Shown here: positions 17,901-27,272 of the stretch, one piece after another | How positions within the stretch are numbered: the stretch's first letter is position 1 | Layout of the letters: every line of letters starts with the position of its first letter | Assembly: GCA_965261455.1 (NCBI GenBank) | Contig: OZ253453.1 | Coordinates: forward strand, 1,860,001 to 1,924,000 | Length of the DNA: 64,000 nt | Source: DAOUKH01 sp965261455 | GTDB taxonomy: Bacteria; Chloroflexota; Dehalococcoidia; SHYB01 | Direction: 5' to 3' | Translations under genes and position numbers: made by a program | The notes under the pieces: generated by a model | What the model was told of the DNA's origin: nothing | Databases searched by the model: none | The model's input: the letters and a program-made list of their open reading frames with translations, nothing else

Positions 17901-20900
17901 GGGGGCCAAGGCCAAAGCCCAGGCTACTCTTCGTTCTCAGTTGGGACAGGCGCCTATCAGGCCACAGAGCCACCGCACATACCGATGTTCGAGGTCCGCG
18001 GAGCAGCCAACGCCGTATACTTGCGCACCGGGGTTGGCGACATCTACGAGGATGGCCGGTGGGCACAGCAGAACCCGGTATCCACGCCCTACTCAGCCGG
18101 GAAGAGCACCGACGACCTGCTTCGGGGCATCTTCTACACCCCCGCACGCGACGATCTGCAGTTGCCCGGCGGGCCATTCGAGCCTGCCCTGTTGTTCGGA
18201 CCGCAAACAGCGGCTCTCAATACGGTGAGGGACCGCATCGTGGTGCTTCCTACTGAGTATGCGACGCGATTGCCTGTAGGCCCCATGCCCACCTCGCTCA
18301 CGGTGCAGAGCTTAGACCGGTCGGGAGTCTTCTACCCCTATAGCGCCACGTTCTCCTCGGAGACTGCCGTCGCTTCCTACTCCTGGATGTCCAGCCTCTC
18401 GTCTTACTCCGATCAACAATTGGCGAGAGCCAAGGCCGTCTATGGACTTGCCTACACAGACCCGCCCCATGACCTGCCGGGCCGGATTCGAACGTTGGCC
18501 CAAAGGATTACAACTGGGCACGCCACCGCCTACGGCAAGGCCAAGGCGCTGGAACACTACCTAAGGACTGAATACACCTACAGTTTTGCCCGCTCGCCTG
18601 CGGAAGGCCGGCCACCCCCGGGGCGCGATCCCGTGGACTGGTTCCTCTTCGATCATCGAGAAGGAACGTGCGGCGTGTTCAGCAGCGCCTTCGTCGTCCT
18701 GGCCCGCTCCATTGGACTTCCCGCTAGGGTGGTGTCGGGGTGGGTCATCGCACCGACTGCCAATACCCAGATCGTCTATGCGGACCAGGCCCACCAGTGG
18801 GCGGAGGTCGCCTTCGAGGGCCTGGGTTGGGTCAGTTTCGAGCCTACGGCGTCAGGCGGCGCTCCATCCAGAGTGGGAGGCACCGGTTCGACCTCCGGCG
18901 GGAGCGCGTCAGGCGGCGGCTCAGGCCCCGGCGGGACTACGTCAGGCGCCGGCTCAGGCCTTGGCGGGGGGCCACCAGATTTCGGCAGAGGCCCTGAAGT
19001 GCAACCTCCGCGGGATACCGTGACCACCCTCACCCAATGGCCTGCCGAAATTCCCCGACAGCAGCGGTTCGTTGTGGGCGGCACGGTGAATACCGTCGGC
19101 GGGACCGCTGTTCACGGCGTAACGGTCGAGGTCTACGTCAACGAGACCAAAGAACACGGTGGGACCAAGATTGGAACGACGGTAACCCGATTTGGCATCT
19201 TCCAAGCGTCGGTCGAGATACCGGTCGGCATGGAGTTGGGCTCCTACCAACTCTTGGCCCGTGCCGTTGCCAACGACGATTTCAATGAGTCGTGGAGCGA
19301 CCCGGACATCACGGTCTTTTCCTCCAGCGGGCTTGAGCTAACCGGGCCCGCCGACGTGCCCGTGGATGTGGAAGCGATCTTTCATGGAAAGGTGTCGGAC
19401 GATGCCGGCCAGGGCGTCGCCGACCGCCAGCTCAACGTGACCATCGACGGGCGGGCCGAGCCGCCCGTCACGACCAGCCCGACGGGAACCTTCAGTTTCT
19501 CCAGAAGCTTCTCCGATCCGGGACGGCACTGGGTAGCAGTGGAGGTAAAGGGGCAGGAGTATCTGCTTGACAACCAGGTCCGGCTAGACTTCCAGGTGAC
19601 GCTGCCTACGGTCCTAACCCTCCTCGCCCCTGCTCTGGTATCCGTGAGCGAAGACTTCACCGTGAACGGTGAGCTGCGGGACGCCCGCGGGGAGCCCCTC
19701 TCCAGCGAGTACGTCTCCGTAAGGGTGGGCGACAATCCTGAAGCCCGCACACTCACCGATGGCTCGGGGGCATTCCAAGTCGACGGACGGACGGACAGCG
19801 CCGGCGAGTTCGTGGTGCACGCCAACTTCTCGGGACTGGCTCCAACGCTTCCTTCCGAGGAAACGACTCGCCTGACGGCTCGCCACATGGTGTCGTTGAG
19901 CCTAACCGGACCGAGCCAAATCGACACGGGCAGCGGCGCGCTCTTCACCGGCAGGCTTACCTCCGACACGCTCTCGCCTATCGGGGAATTGGAGATTTCG
20001 ATAGAAGATGGCGAAGGAAGCCAGTTAGCAGCGGTGACGACCGACGAGGACGGCAGGTTTGAATACAACCACGCATCCTTCGACATCGCGGGGCGCTATT
20101 CCCTGACGGCGCGCTTCCCCGGAGGGGAGTTCGTTGCGCCGCGTTCCGCGAGGGTCAACTTTGCCGTGGTTTCCCCTACCACGTTGACCATCGACGGGCC
20201 TGCCGTACAGAGAGACGGGCAAGGGTTCGAGGTGACCGGCGTCATCATGCAGGGCAGCGGAGCGGTCTTTACCGGCAGGCTCGCATCGGACACCGTCTCG
20301 CCAATTGGCCGGCGGGAGCTGTCGATAAGGGACGGCAACGGCCGCGAACTGGCCACGGTGACCACCTCCGAGGACGGAGTCTTCGATTACAAGCACCCTT
20401 CTTTTGACACCGCGGGGTCTCACTCTCTTACCGTCCGCTTCTCGGGTGGGGAGACCCTCGGGCCCCAATCCGCCAGTATCACTTTCGGGGTATTGTCCCC
20501 AACGACTCGGACCATCGACGAGCCCGCGACAACCGGGGCGGGGCACCCGGTCGAGGCGGCGGGTTTCCTCCTACAGGGCAGCGGGGCGGTCTTCACCGGG
20601 AGGCTGGCATCGGCCACCGTCTCGCCAATTGGCCAGCGGGAGATCTCGATACGGGACGGCAACGGGCGCGCACTAGCCACCGTGACCACCTCCGAGGACG
20701 GGACCTTCGAATACGAGCACCCTGCCTTCGAGGCCACCGGACCGCACGCTGTGACCGTCCGGTTCCCGGGAACCGACTTCCTTGCGCCCCAGTCTACCGG
20801 CATTACTTTCGGCGTCGTGGCACTCACTACCTTGACTCTGGAGGAGCCCACCATCGTCAGGGCGGGGCAACCCTTTGAGCTGCGGGGCATTCTTCTGCGA

Positions 20901-22436
20901 GGCGACGGGCTTCCCGTCGCAAACGCCACGGTGCGGGTAACGAGCGACGGCTCAACATCGCTGGTGACCGACGCCGACGGGAGTTTTACGTGGGAGGCAA
21001 CGGGGAGGCTGAACAAGTCCTCGGCGGATGCGGCCCTCGAGTCGGAGTTGGACGTTGAGGTCGTGTTCGAGGGCACCGACCATCTGGCTCCAGCCATTGC
21101 CGGCACGACCGTCACCGTCGGAGTACCTCGGATAATCATGGAGCCCGTCGATACCGTAGCCCGAGGAGATTCCGCCCGGCTGCGCGGGACGGCGCTGATC
21201 GGGACCCATCCAATCTCGGAGCTACAGATCTCCATCGGCGAGAACACCACCGTCCACACCAACGAGGCAGGGGGCTTCAACTACACCTATCCTGTGACCG
21301 AGAATGCGCCGTTGGGAATAACCCAGGTGGCCATCGCAGCCGACGCCATCGCAGCCGGTGCGTCGGTCGCCATCGAAGTCAAGTCTGCCCCCAACCTGAC
21401 CGTCGCTCCAGTGGACAAGGTGCGGCCGGGGCGCGCAACGGTGTTGCGAGTGACGCTCGTGGACGACCAAGGCACGGGAATCGCGCAAGCGACGCTGCGG
21501 TCGAGCCAAGGGGCGGCGGCAGTCACCGACGCCGAAGGCGTGGCCCTGATGGATTTGACCGTGCCCGACTCTGATGAATTGCCGTTCATTCCCATCACCT
21601 TCAATTACGATGGCGACGACCTCAACATGCCCCTCAGCTACTTCCTCGGGGTGCCCATTACGCCCACCAGTTTCGACTGGCTCCTGTGGGCGGGAGCACC
21701 TGTAGCCATCCTCTTGGTTATCGCCGCGGTCTTGGCGGGCCGCAGGGTAGGGACCGTGCCCCTACCGGTGCTGGTCCGTCAGAGGCTTGCCACTCTCGCC
21801 CCCGCGCCGGAGCCGGTCGCGGTTCCTGTGGCGGATAGCGAGGAACCCACCGACGAGGAAGTCATCGACGAGCGGCAGCCAGCCCGATTGGGGATCCGGT
21901 TCATGCAGCCGGCCCACGACCTCCCTGACGTTTGGGGGATCGGCGAGGAAGTAGCGATCGAGATAGAGCTGGCCGACCACGAGGGACAGGCTATCCGCGG
22001 GGCGACCCTCGCCGTCTCTGTTTCAGGCGGGGGCCCGGGAACGGACCTGGTAGCCGACGACGCAGGACTATGCACCCTGCACTGGACCCCGACGGAGCTC
22101 GGCGAGTACGTGGTGTCAGCCTCGTTCGCGGGCGACGACGAGCGCCTGGAGGCCTCCGAGGCCCGCAGCCTCCGGGTCGTCGACTTCCGAGAGGAGATCG
22201 TGCGCCTGTACAACGAATTCCTGGACTGGGCCGAGAAGAAGACCCCGGCGATCTCGGAACAGTCGACACCGCGAGAGGTGGAGTTGACTATCGTTGCGGA
22301 GGGCCTGCTTGTAGACCAGAAGTCCCTGGATGAACTGATCTCGCGTTTCGAGGAGGCCGACTACAGTGAGCATCCCATTGCACGGCGCCACTACGAGCGG
22401 ATGTACCGCGCGTGGCAAGCGATCGTGAGGGACTAG
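14664..22436 (+). CDS. Giant triple transglutaminase-like protein with HEAT array and Ig-like repeats (main frame)
   Basis: The main frame of an extracytoplasmic protein; meaningful reading begins near 14740 and the true N-terminus is in the frame starting at 13769. Order: transglutaminase-like module 1 (15075-15475); HEAT-like alpha repeats (about 15620-16460); module 2 (16570-17360); a helical linker; module 3 (17985-18860); a Gly/Ser linker; seven or more Ig-like or carboxypeptidase-regulatory-like beta domains (19030-21640), including a 324-base tandem repeat; a membrane helix (about 21680-21740); and a cytoplasmic beta domain with a helical DUF4129-like tail. Each module has the PARVVSGW and HQWAE motifs. 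The catalytic Cys position is His in module 1 (15291), Ser in module 2 (17169) and Cys only in module 3 (18669, GTCGVF). It is followed within 4 bases by a membrane-protein gene, then MoxR and DUF58 genes. Confidence 0.88.
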   Translation: MWTEDGRNWIRCTSPSMRRPKVSSRVAEFVSTFSDTQSSTQTEHSLNMAVLKPSSSLLPEARQDVIAVSPTGDITGFVAGSLAISQNLRSTQVDATYRPFSATLSVDQPLTYYGWTSSIEKYSPQALIEASPVDDPSYLQLPDGLPQRVHDLAAEIATDESVYLRARAIELYLKDNYTLAFAQPGSEPERPPAGQDPVDWFLFDHGEGSHGNFSTAFVVLARAAGVPARVVSGWAISASAQQTVHWDQAHQWAEIALDGLGWITFDPTPSESRGERAPSSETVPSSEGAALGETGPLKDKGDSIAPPPAQDPEAGGAPVTEEEVEAALEDLIASEDPQVRTFVSQVLGESADPEPLLVLIGAMVNEGEVGDRLEGVTALETLDLDLLIWVLLNYQDPAIRVAVADALGDLGDLRALEALSQALATDLFPGVRGAAAAALAALGDASASGPLARALESDGNGIVRAAAAEALGVLKPPETTAVLIKALVADPDERVRVSVARALGRIRDDAALAPLLETEKHADLSAVREAARYALTEWPVFALVAALQASSLPEARAAAAEILGRLGYSSSIPALSRALGDWEEAVRSAALEALHRLGIMLPLENGGALLIRGETQMAFIPGATTVAAPQGPVSPAFEVSGAAGIKLLRTETGDHYVDGRWIPEESIGAPHRGQEIDHTRALVQPRQSTDISGVVLSMPDSVTLLGGTVPTSAHLRTISLIGVFWPASAVYTTSASTPDYTWTSWLTNYSAGELESSLTAPSDLHTSLPDDLPQRVRDLAVEITAQHSGPYRKAAAIERHLKENYTYAQTDATPEGQPEGHDPVDWFLFESGVGASGNFSSAFVILARSVGIPARVVSGWAIVPMPDSQEVYSDQAHQWAEVPFLERGWVPFDPTPGGAPSRAAARLGSSDPEVRAAAIKGQLEHLVGSDATARVAAREVQAGVLNSISDKHSPTLREVSATADAARQQAGYGASAPHGEALRLLDDLLDSVVGQSPTDAANSLARLESLVRDLSNLDQAQRERALSALAKLLESLTGDGLTAPARSQEALGDLLEVLSGSAVTIRLETGGVLIRQGRAGGQGQSPGYSSFSVGTGAYQATEPPHIPMFEVRGAANAVYLRTGVGDIYEDGRWAQQNPVSTPYSAGKSTDDLLRGIFYTPARDDLQLPGGPFEPALLFGPQTAALNTVRDRIVVLPTEYATRLPVGPMPTSLTVQSLDRSGVFYPYSATFSSETAVASYSWMSSLSSYSDQQLARAKAVYGLAYTDPPHDLPGRIRTLAQRITTGHATAYGKAKALEHYLRTEYTYSFARSPAEGRPPPGRDPVDWFLFDHREGTCGVFSSAFVVLARSIGLPARVVSGWVIAPTANTQIVYADQAHQWAEVAFEGLGWVSFEPTASGGAPSRVGGTGSTSGGSASGGGSGPGGTTSGAGSGLGGGPPDFGRGPEVQPPRDTVTTLTQWPAEIPRQQRFVVGGTVNTVGGTAVHGVTVEVYVNETKEHGGTKIGTTVTRFGIFQASVEIPVGMELGSYQLLARAVANDDFNESWSDPDITVFSSSGLELTGPADVPVDVEAIFHGKVSDDAGQGVADRQLNVTIDGRAEPPVTTSPTGTFSFSRSFSDPGRHWVAVEVKGQEYLLDNQVRLDFQVTLPTVLTLLAPALVSVSEDFTVNGELRDARGEPLSSEYVSVRVGDNPEARTLTDGSGAFQVDGRTDSAGEFVVHANFSGLAPTLPSEETTRLTARHMVSLSLTGPSQIDTGSGALFTGRLTSDTLSPIGELEISIEDGEGSQLAAVTTDEDGRFEYNHASFDIAGRYSLTARFPGGEFVAPRSARVNFAVVSPTTLTIDGPAVQRDGQGFEVTGVIMQGSGAVFTGRLASDTVSPIGRRELSIRDGNGRELATVTTSEDGVFDYKHPSFDTAGSHSLTVRFSGGETLGPQSASITFGVLSPTTRTIDEPATTGAGHPVEAAGFLLQGSGAVFTGRLASATVSPIGQREISIRDGNGRALATVTTSEDGTFEYEHPAFEATGPHAVTVRFPGTDFLAPQSTGITFGVVALTTLTLEEPTIVRAGQPFELRGILLRGDGLPVANATVRVTSDGSTSLVTDADGSFTWEATGRLNKSSADAALESELDVEVVFEGTDHLAPAIAGTTVTVGVPRIIMEPVDTVARGDSARLRGTALIGTHPISELQISIGENTTVHTNEAGGFNYTYPVTENAPLGITQVAIAADAIAAGASVAIEVKSAPNLTVAPVDKVRPGRATVLRVTLVDDQGTGIAQATLRSSQGAAAVTDAEGVALMDLTVPDSDELPFIPITFNYDGDDLNMPLSYFLGVPITPTSFDWLLWAGAPVAILLVIAAVLAGRRVGTVPLPVLVRQRLATLAPAPEPVAVPVADSEEPTDEEVIDERQPARLGIRFMQPAHDLPDVWGIGEEVAIEIELADHEGQAIRGATLAVSVSGGGPGTDLVADDAGLCTLHWTPTELGEYVVSASFAGDDERLEASEARSLRVVDFREEIVRLYNEFLDWAEKKTPAISEQSTPREVELTIVAEGLLVDQKSLDELISRFEEADYSEHPIARRHYERMYRAWQAIVRD
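19929..20900 (+). repeat. Tandem 324-base coding repeats (Ig-like domains)
   Basis: Three consecutive in-frame units begin at 19929, 20253 and 20577, exactly 324 bases (108 codons) apart. Each opens GSGA(L/V)FTGRL and contains SPIG, SI.DG.G, TT.EDG.F.Y and FPG or FSGG. Units 2 and 3 are the most alike. They code for extracytoplasmic beta-sandwich domains in the stalk of the transglutaminase-like protein. Confidence 0.85.
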
Positions 22437-22440
22437 GGCC

Positions 22441-24885
22441 ATGGCGATTGCCAAACGGTCCTTTCGACGCCTCTTGATCACCTCCGTGCTCGCCGTGGGG
22501 CTGGTCGTGGGCGCTCCGGCCCTCTTAGGGTCTGGCGGCGCACTCCACCAGTGGACCGGGCTGGACTTCGGTTACGTCGCGCGCCCCTTGGCGCTGTTTG
22601 GCATCCTCCTGCTGCTTAGCCGGATCGTGCTGTGGGTGTACCTCGCCCCGCGGCTCGTCTGGAGACCGGTGATTGCCCACCGACCGCGGCGCATCCCCCT
22701 GTTCACCATGGCCCATCGGCTGCTGGCGGACTCCGGATGGATCGCCCTCATATCGGGCCTGCTGGCCTCCGTGCCTCGCCTGCCCGCGACCATCTCGGCG
22801 CATCCCCAGTCCGCGGACCTGACTTCCGCGACAGCCTACCTGGAAGCCTTCGAATCTCTGTCGCTCTGGGTCATTTTCCTCCTAGCCCCCTTCGTGATCG
22901 TGCGGGCCGCTACCGAAGTCTTGCCGCGGTTAGGCATCATCGTCGGCTCTCCCCGGTCGAGGATCGTCGCCCTATGCATGGCATATCTGCTCTTGGCCAA
23001 TGGAGGCGTATTGTCCGCCGCCTTCGATCTCTCCGGCTCAGCAGTCTTGCTGGCGCTGGGGGCCGCCTTAGGCGCTTCTTACGTGGCGCCGATACTGCGT
23101 GTCGTAGCAGAATCGCCGCTGCCGCCGCGGTCGGCTCTCCTGGCCCATGGGTCGTCGCTGGTGGCGGAAGCCGGATGGGTGGTGGCGTTGTTACTGGTGG
23201 TGCCGGCGCTGACCTCCGCTCTGGAGACGATGCTCACCCAGCAATATGCCGAGATAGAGTCCTTGGAGTCGTACCTAGCACTCCTGGACTCGTTAGCCTT
23301 CTGGTCGATGGCGGTGCTTGCCCCCTTCGCCTTGGTGCAGGTCACGGGAGTCTTCTGGCCGATCGCACGGCGAATCCTCGGGTTCCCGATACGGCACATG
23401 ATTCTGCTGGCCGGCGTATACGTCCTTTTCGCCGACAACGGAATCCTTCTCACCGCCTTCCAGGTTCCCGTGCGTCAATTCATGGTGGTGCTGACTCTGG
23501 CGCTAGCCCTCTCGTATGGGTCGTCAGTGTTGATGAACATTGCCAACATGCAACCGTTGGGGAGGCTGGGGCGGTCGGCGGCTATAGCGGCACCCGCGGC
23601 ACGGGCGGTGGCCTTGGCCGTCGTCCCCGCGATGGTGGTGTGGGTATTCCTGAACCACCTTCCCGTGGCCAGCGCCCGCCTGTTGGACCACTCGCCAACC
23701 CACTCCTTTGCCGAGACCCACCTACCCCACTTTGCCCGTTGGTTTGAGGCACGGTACGCCATTGCGGGACTGTGTTTTGCCGCAGGTCTTGGGTTGATCC
23801 TCCCCAGAGTGTTGCCGGCTTCCTATCTTCGCTACCGACCCTTGCTCGCTGCCATCGGCTACGGCGCGGCCGGGTGCCTAGCCTGGATAGCCGGGGCAGG
23901 TCTCTCCCCCTTGGGACACGGGTACCCCTTGGTCGGAGCCATCATTGCTGCAGGCTTGTTCTCTTTGGTCCTGACCCAATTTTCGGGCTATCTCTCCAAC
24001 GCATCCAGCCCTTTGGTGGCTAGCGTTGCCAGATGGCTCTACGAGTCCAAAACCAGGGGCTTCGCTTTGGGCGCTTCGGCCGCCTTCTATGGCCTTCTGC
24101 TGCGCCCCGTGGCCTATGAAGTGCTGTGGTTTGCTGCCCTCTACGAATATCTGGCGGTCCTGTTCCTCATGCTCCTGGCCTTGCTAAACATCGGGAATTC
24201 GGTAAGGCGGGACGCCGATGCGCCCAACGACCCGCCACCCGCCTGGCCCCGCTGGTCGCACCACCAGCAACTGCTGGAGGTAAAGGTGGACCCACGGTCC
24301 GAACTCATGGCACGCCTACAGAACCGCTTTGTCCAAAGCGGCGACTGGAAACCCCTGTGGACATACTTGGTAGGACTGCTCTACCGCAGCGAGGCACCCT
24401 TGGGAGCAGTGCGCGCGGTTGGCCGGCCCCTGCGCACCTCTGGGTCTTCGACAAGGCCCTGGACGCTTCCCGGACTGCAGCATCGAGCGAAGGCCAAGAG
24501 AATGACCGCACTCGTGGAGTCGATGAACGCGGCGGAGCAGGCGCTGGCCACGCCATCAAGGCCTTTACCGCCCGTAGACGAAGAGACCATACGGCGGGCC
24601 GCTGCTCCCTACGTCGAGACTGGGGCCGACCCTGAGATCTTGGCAGCGATATTGATAGCCGCACACTTTCAGAAGGGCGATGACTTGGAGGTGGCGGCGG
24701 ACCGGTTGTTCCCACTGGTCAACGCGCCGGATCCTTCGCCGCAGTGGTTCCACTCCCCATGGACCCGTGTCCAAATGACGACCATGGACAGGAGCGCACG
24801 TCTTCGCACGGTCAACGCCGCCGTCGACTACTTTTTCGGCAACAAGTCTCAGCGCGGCGCCTTTTCACTGAGTACCTCGGCCTAA
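22441..24885 (+). CDS. Polytopic membrane protein of the transglutaminase/MoxR cluster
   Basis: An 814-residue protein with many hydrophobic helices through about residue 600 and a cytoplasmic, charged C-terminal 200 residues. No known family is recognised. Two halves of the membrane part look duplicated: residues about 93-195 (SGWIALISG...LLANGGVLSAAF) and about 239-340 (AGWVVALLL...LFADNGILLTAF) share spacing and motifs. It starts 4 bases after the giant gene with no clear ribosome site, suggesting translational coupling. A membrane scaffold for the transglutaminase-like protein or the MoxR/DUF58 pair is a reasonable inference. Confidence 0.8.
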   Translation: MAIAKRSFRRLLITSVLAVGLVVGAPALLGSGGALHQWTGLDFGYVARPLALFGILLLLSRIVLWVYLAPRLVWRPVIAHRPRRIPLFTMAHRLLADSGWIALISGLLASVPRLPATISAHPQSADLTSATAYLEAFESLSLWVIFLLAPFVIVRAATEVLPRLGIIVGSPRSRIVALCMAYLLLANGGVLSAAFDLSGSAVLLALGAALGASYVAPILRVVAESPLPPRSALLAHGSSLVAEAGWVVALLLVVPALTSALETMLTQQYAEIESLESYLALLDSLAFWSMAVLAPFALVQVTGVFWPIARRILGFPIRHMILLAGVYVLFADNGILLTAFQVPVRQFMVVLTLALALSYGSSVLMNIANMQPLGRLGRSAAIAAPAARAVALAVVPAMVVWVFLNHLPVASARLLDHSPTHSFAETHLPHFARWFEARYAIAGLCFAAGLGLILPRVLPASYLRYRPLLAAIGYGAAGCLAWIAGAGLSPLGHGYPLVGAIIAAGLFSLVLTQFSGYLSNASSPLVASVARWLYESKTRGFALGASAAFYGLLLRPVAYEVLWFAALYEYLAVLFLMLLALLNIGNSVRRDADAPNDPPPAWPRWSHHQQLLEVKVDPRSELMARLQNRFVQSGDWKPLWTYLVGLLYRSEAPLGAVRAVGRPLRTSGSSTRPWTLPGLQHRAKAKRMTALVESMNAAEQALATPSRPLPPVDEETIRRAAAPYVETGADPEILAAILIAAHFQKGDDLEVAADRLFPLVNAPDPSPQWFHSPWTRVQMTTMDRSARLRTVNAAVDYFFGNKSQRGAFSLSTSA

Positions 24886-24933
24886 GGGCGAGTGGTGGAA
24901 AGGCCTCAAGGCGAGAAAGGTATAGCCCACGGG

Positions 24934-25920
24934 ATGAACGAACAAGAACTCGAAGCAGCGCGGATCTCCTGCGAGCAGATCATCGACCGCGTCAGCGAAG
25001 CCTTCGTTGGAAATCGCTTGCTGTTGCGCAAGATGCTCGCGGCGGCTTTAGCCAACGGCCACGTGTTGTTCGAGGACTACCCGGGGTTGGGAAAGACCTT
25101 GCTGGCCAAGGTGTTCGCCCGGAGCATTGGCAGCGACATCAAGCGCGTGCAGTTCACCCCCGACCTGCTGCCATCGGACATCTTGGGGGTAAACGTGTGG
25201 AGGCAGAACGAAGGAACGTTCCAGCTGGTCAGGGGGCCGGTTTTCACCAACGTGCTGCTGGCCGATGAGATCAATCGCGCTCCTCCCAAGACTCAGTCAG
25301 CCCTCCTGGAGGCGATGGAGGAGCGGCAGGTGACCATCGATGGGACGACCCTCCCTCTCGACCTCCCATTTGTGGTCATCGCGACGCAGAACCCTATCGA
25401 GCAGGAGGGCACCTATCCGCTCCCTGAGGCGCAGTTGGACCGTTTTCTGATCAAGCTGACCACAGGCTATCCCGGAAACCGGCAGATGGAAAACAGCATC
25501 CTCCAACGACGGATCCAGTGGCAGAAGGACGACCCGACGTCCGACGTGAAACCGGCGGTGAAGTTGAAGCGGTTCGTGGAGCTACAGCGCTGCGTGGAGA
25601 CCGAGATCTACACCGACCACGTGATCATCGACTACATAACCCAGTTGGTCAGGCTTTCTCGCGAACACCCCAAGGTGGCTATCGGGGCCAGCCCACGGGG
25701 CGGGCTGGCCCTGCTCAGAGCCTCGCGGAGTATGGCCTTGATTCATGGCCGGGACTTTGTCGTCCCCGACGATGTGAAGATGGTCGTCTCCGACGTCCTG
25801 TCTCACCGCATCATCCTCAACATCGAAGACACGTTAGAGGGGGTCCGGGGCGAAACGATCATGGAGGAAGTGTTGCAACAGGTGCCGGTCCCCAGTGAGA
25901 TAGGACAGGCGGCCTCATAG
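24934..25920 (+). CDS. MoxR-family AAA+ ATPase
   Basis: A 328-residue AAA+ ATPase. Walker A is PGLGKTLLAK (residues about 49-58), Walker B is VLLADEIN (about 107-114), followed by RAPPKTQSALLEAMEE and the sensor-1 segment ATQNPIEQEGTYPLPEAQ, all typical of MoxR. The C-terminal lid has GASPRGGLALLRA. The start is ATG 24934; a GTG at 24892 gives 14 extra residues. MoxR ATPases act as chaperones that activate or assemble partner complexes, commonly with DUF58 and transglutaminase-like neighbours, exactly as arranged here. Confidence 0.93.
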   Translation: MNEQELEAARISCEQIIDRVSEAFVGNRLLLRKMLAAALANGHVLFEDYPGLGKTLLAKVFARSIGSDIKRVQFTPDLLPSDILGVNVWRQNEGTFQLVRGPVFTNVLLADEINRAPPKTQSALLEAMEERQVTIDGTTLPLDLPFVVIATQNPIEQEGTYPLPEAQLDRFLIKLTTGYPGNRQMENSILQRRIQWQKDDPTSDVKPAVKLKRFVELQRCVETEIYTDHVIIDYITQLVRLSREHPKVAIGASPRGGLALLRASRSMALIHGRDFVVPDDVKMVVSDVLSHRIILNIEDTLEGVRGETIMEEVLQQVPVPSEIGQAAS

Positions 25921-25922
25921 TT

Positions 25923-27251
25923 TTGTTCCGTCCATCCCTGATCAGTTGGATCGCCCTCTCCTCAGCCCTGCTAGTGCTTGGGTTGGGTCTGGGGAATGCG
26001 GTGCTGCTAACCGGAGCGGTTTTTGTTCTGCTTTCGGCATTGCTCGCCACGGCCCTACCCCCACCCTCCGGCATCGTCATCGAGAAGAGCCTGCCCCGGG
26101 CGACGTGCTGGGCGGGGGATACCCTCACGGTAGGCCGCCAACTGACCATCCGAGACGGGATCGGGCCCGTCTTCGTCTACGACATACTCCCTTCCGAGTT
26201 ACGGATCACGGGAGGAAACAACCTGCGGGTGCTGTGGAAATGGCCGGGTAAGAAGACGTTCGACATCTCTTACGAAATCCAATTTCCCAGGCGGGGCCTC
26301 TTCATCCTGGAACGGAGCGGTTGGGAATCGCGGGCCCCCTTCGAGGTCAAGCGAGGGACGTCCGGCGTCGGTGGAGAGCGCTTCGAGATCTCAGTGGCTC
26401 CCAGAATGCGGGGCGTGGCGCGGCTCAACGAGATCCGCGCCACCACCAAGAACACCCGCCTCCTCGGCGACATCGCCATGACGGGGGCTTCCACCAACGA
26501 GTTCCGCGAGCTTCGCCCCTACCAGCCGGGCGACCCCATGAAACGGATCAACTGGAAGGCCAGCGCCCGCGGGGCGCGGGGCGACAACCTCCCCTTCGTC
26601 AACGAGCCGGAGCCGGAGGCGCGAAGGGCCGTCTGGATCTTTCTGGATATGGCAACGTACATGGACGTGGGAGTGCCCTTGTCGAGCCCACTAGAAAACA
26701 CGGTCGAGGCTTCGGGCACGCTGGCCCAGTATTACCTCTCCAAGGGATCGACTTTGGGCGCTTACGCCTACAACACGTCCGGCGGCACAGGCGAGTTGCT
26801 TTCGCCTGAAGCGGGAGGCAAGCAGTTCAGCCGGCTCATGCGGATGCTGACCGGCCTGAAGCCGGGCCAACCCCAAGAAGACCTGGTGCGGGCGGTGGAG
26901 TGGTGCAAGGACTTCCTCTTTCAGTTGCGCCCCGAAGTGTTCATCATCACCCGCCTAGACGTCCACTATTCCAGGCCGGGGGAGGTCACCGAGTCTTTCG
27001 AACGCTTCATGGCAGGAGTGAAACGCCTGATCTTCCTGAGGGCCCGGTCGCGGAGACGGGGCAGCGTCTGCGTCGTGCATGTGGGCCCAAAGGAACCAGC
27101 GCACGACACCCGTACGCCAGTTCTCACCAGATGGGAGACGCGCGTCGTGGCGGGGATGCTGCGTAACGCGGGAGCCTCCGTAATCGAATGGGAACCCGCA
27201 CGCGAGGAGTTCACGTCGGTGTTGGTGCGACAGATGAATGTCTTTAGATAG
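25923..27251 (+). CDS. DUF58 domain-containing membrane protein
   Basis: A 442-residue protein with two N-terminal membrane helices (residues about 5-45), a beta-rich region and the DUF58 core. The family motif reads ELRPYQPGDPMKRINWKASA at about residues 195-214. A VWA-like fold follows, containing VWIFLDMATYMDVG. The TTG start lies 3 bases after the MoxR stop, so expression is coupled. DUF58 proteins usually pair with MoxR ATPases; here the pair is embedded in the transglutaminase cluster. Confidence 0.92.
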   Translation: MFRPSLISWIALSSALLVLGLGLGNAVLLTGAVFVLLSALLATALPPPSGIVIEKSLPRATCWAGDTLTVGRQLTIRDGIGPVFVYDILPSELRITGGNNLRVLWKWPGKKTFDISYEIQFPRRGLFILERSGWESRAPFEVKRGTSGVGGERFEISVAPRMRGVARLNEIRATTKNTRLLGDIAMTGASTNEFRELRPYQPGDPMKRINWKASARGARGDNLPFVNEPEPEARRAVWIFLDMATYMDVGVPLSSPLENTVEASGTLAQYYLSKGSTLGAYAYNTSGGTGELLSPEAGGKQFSRLMRMLTGLKPGQPQEDLVRAVEWCKDFLFQLRPEVFIITRLDVHYSRPGEVTESFERFMAGVKRLIFLRARSRRRGSVCVVHVGPKEPAHDTRTPVLTRWETRVVAGMLRNAGASVIEWEPAREEFTSVLVRQMNVFR

Positions 27252-27272
27252 CGCCGACAGGGGAGCGCACAG

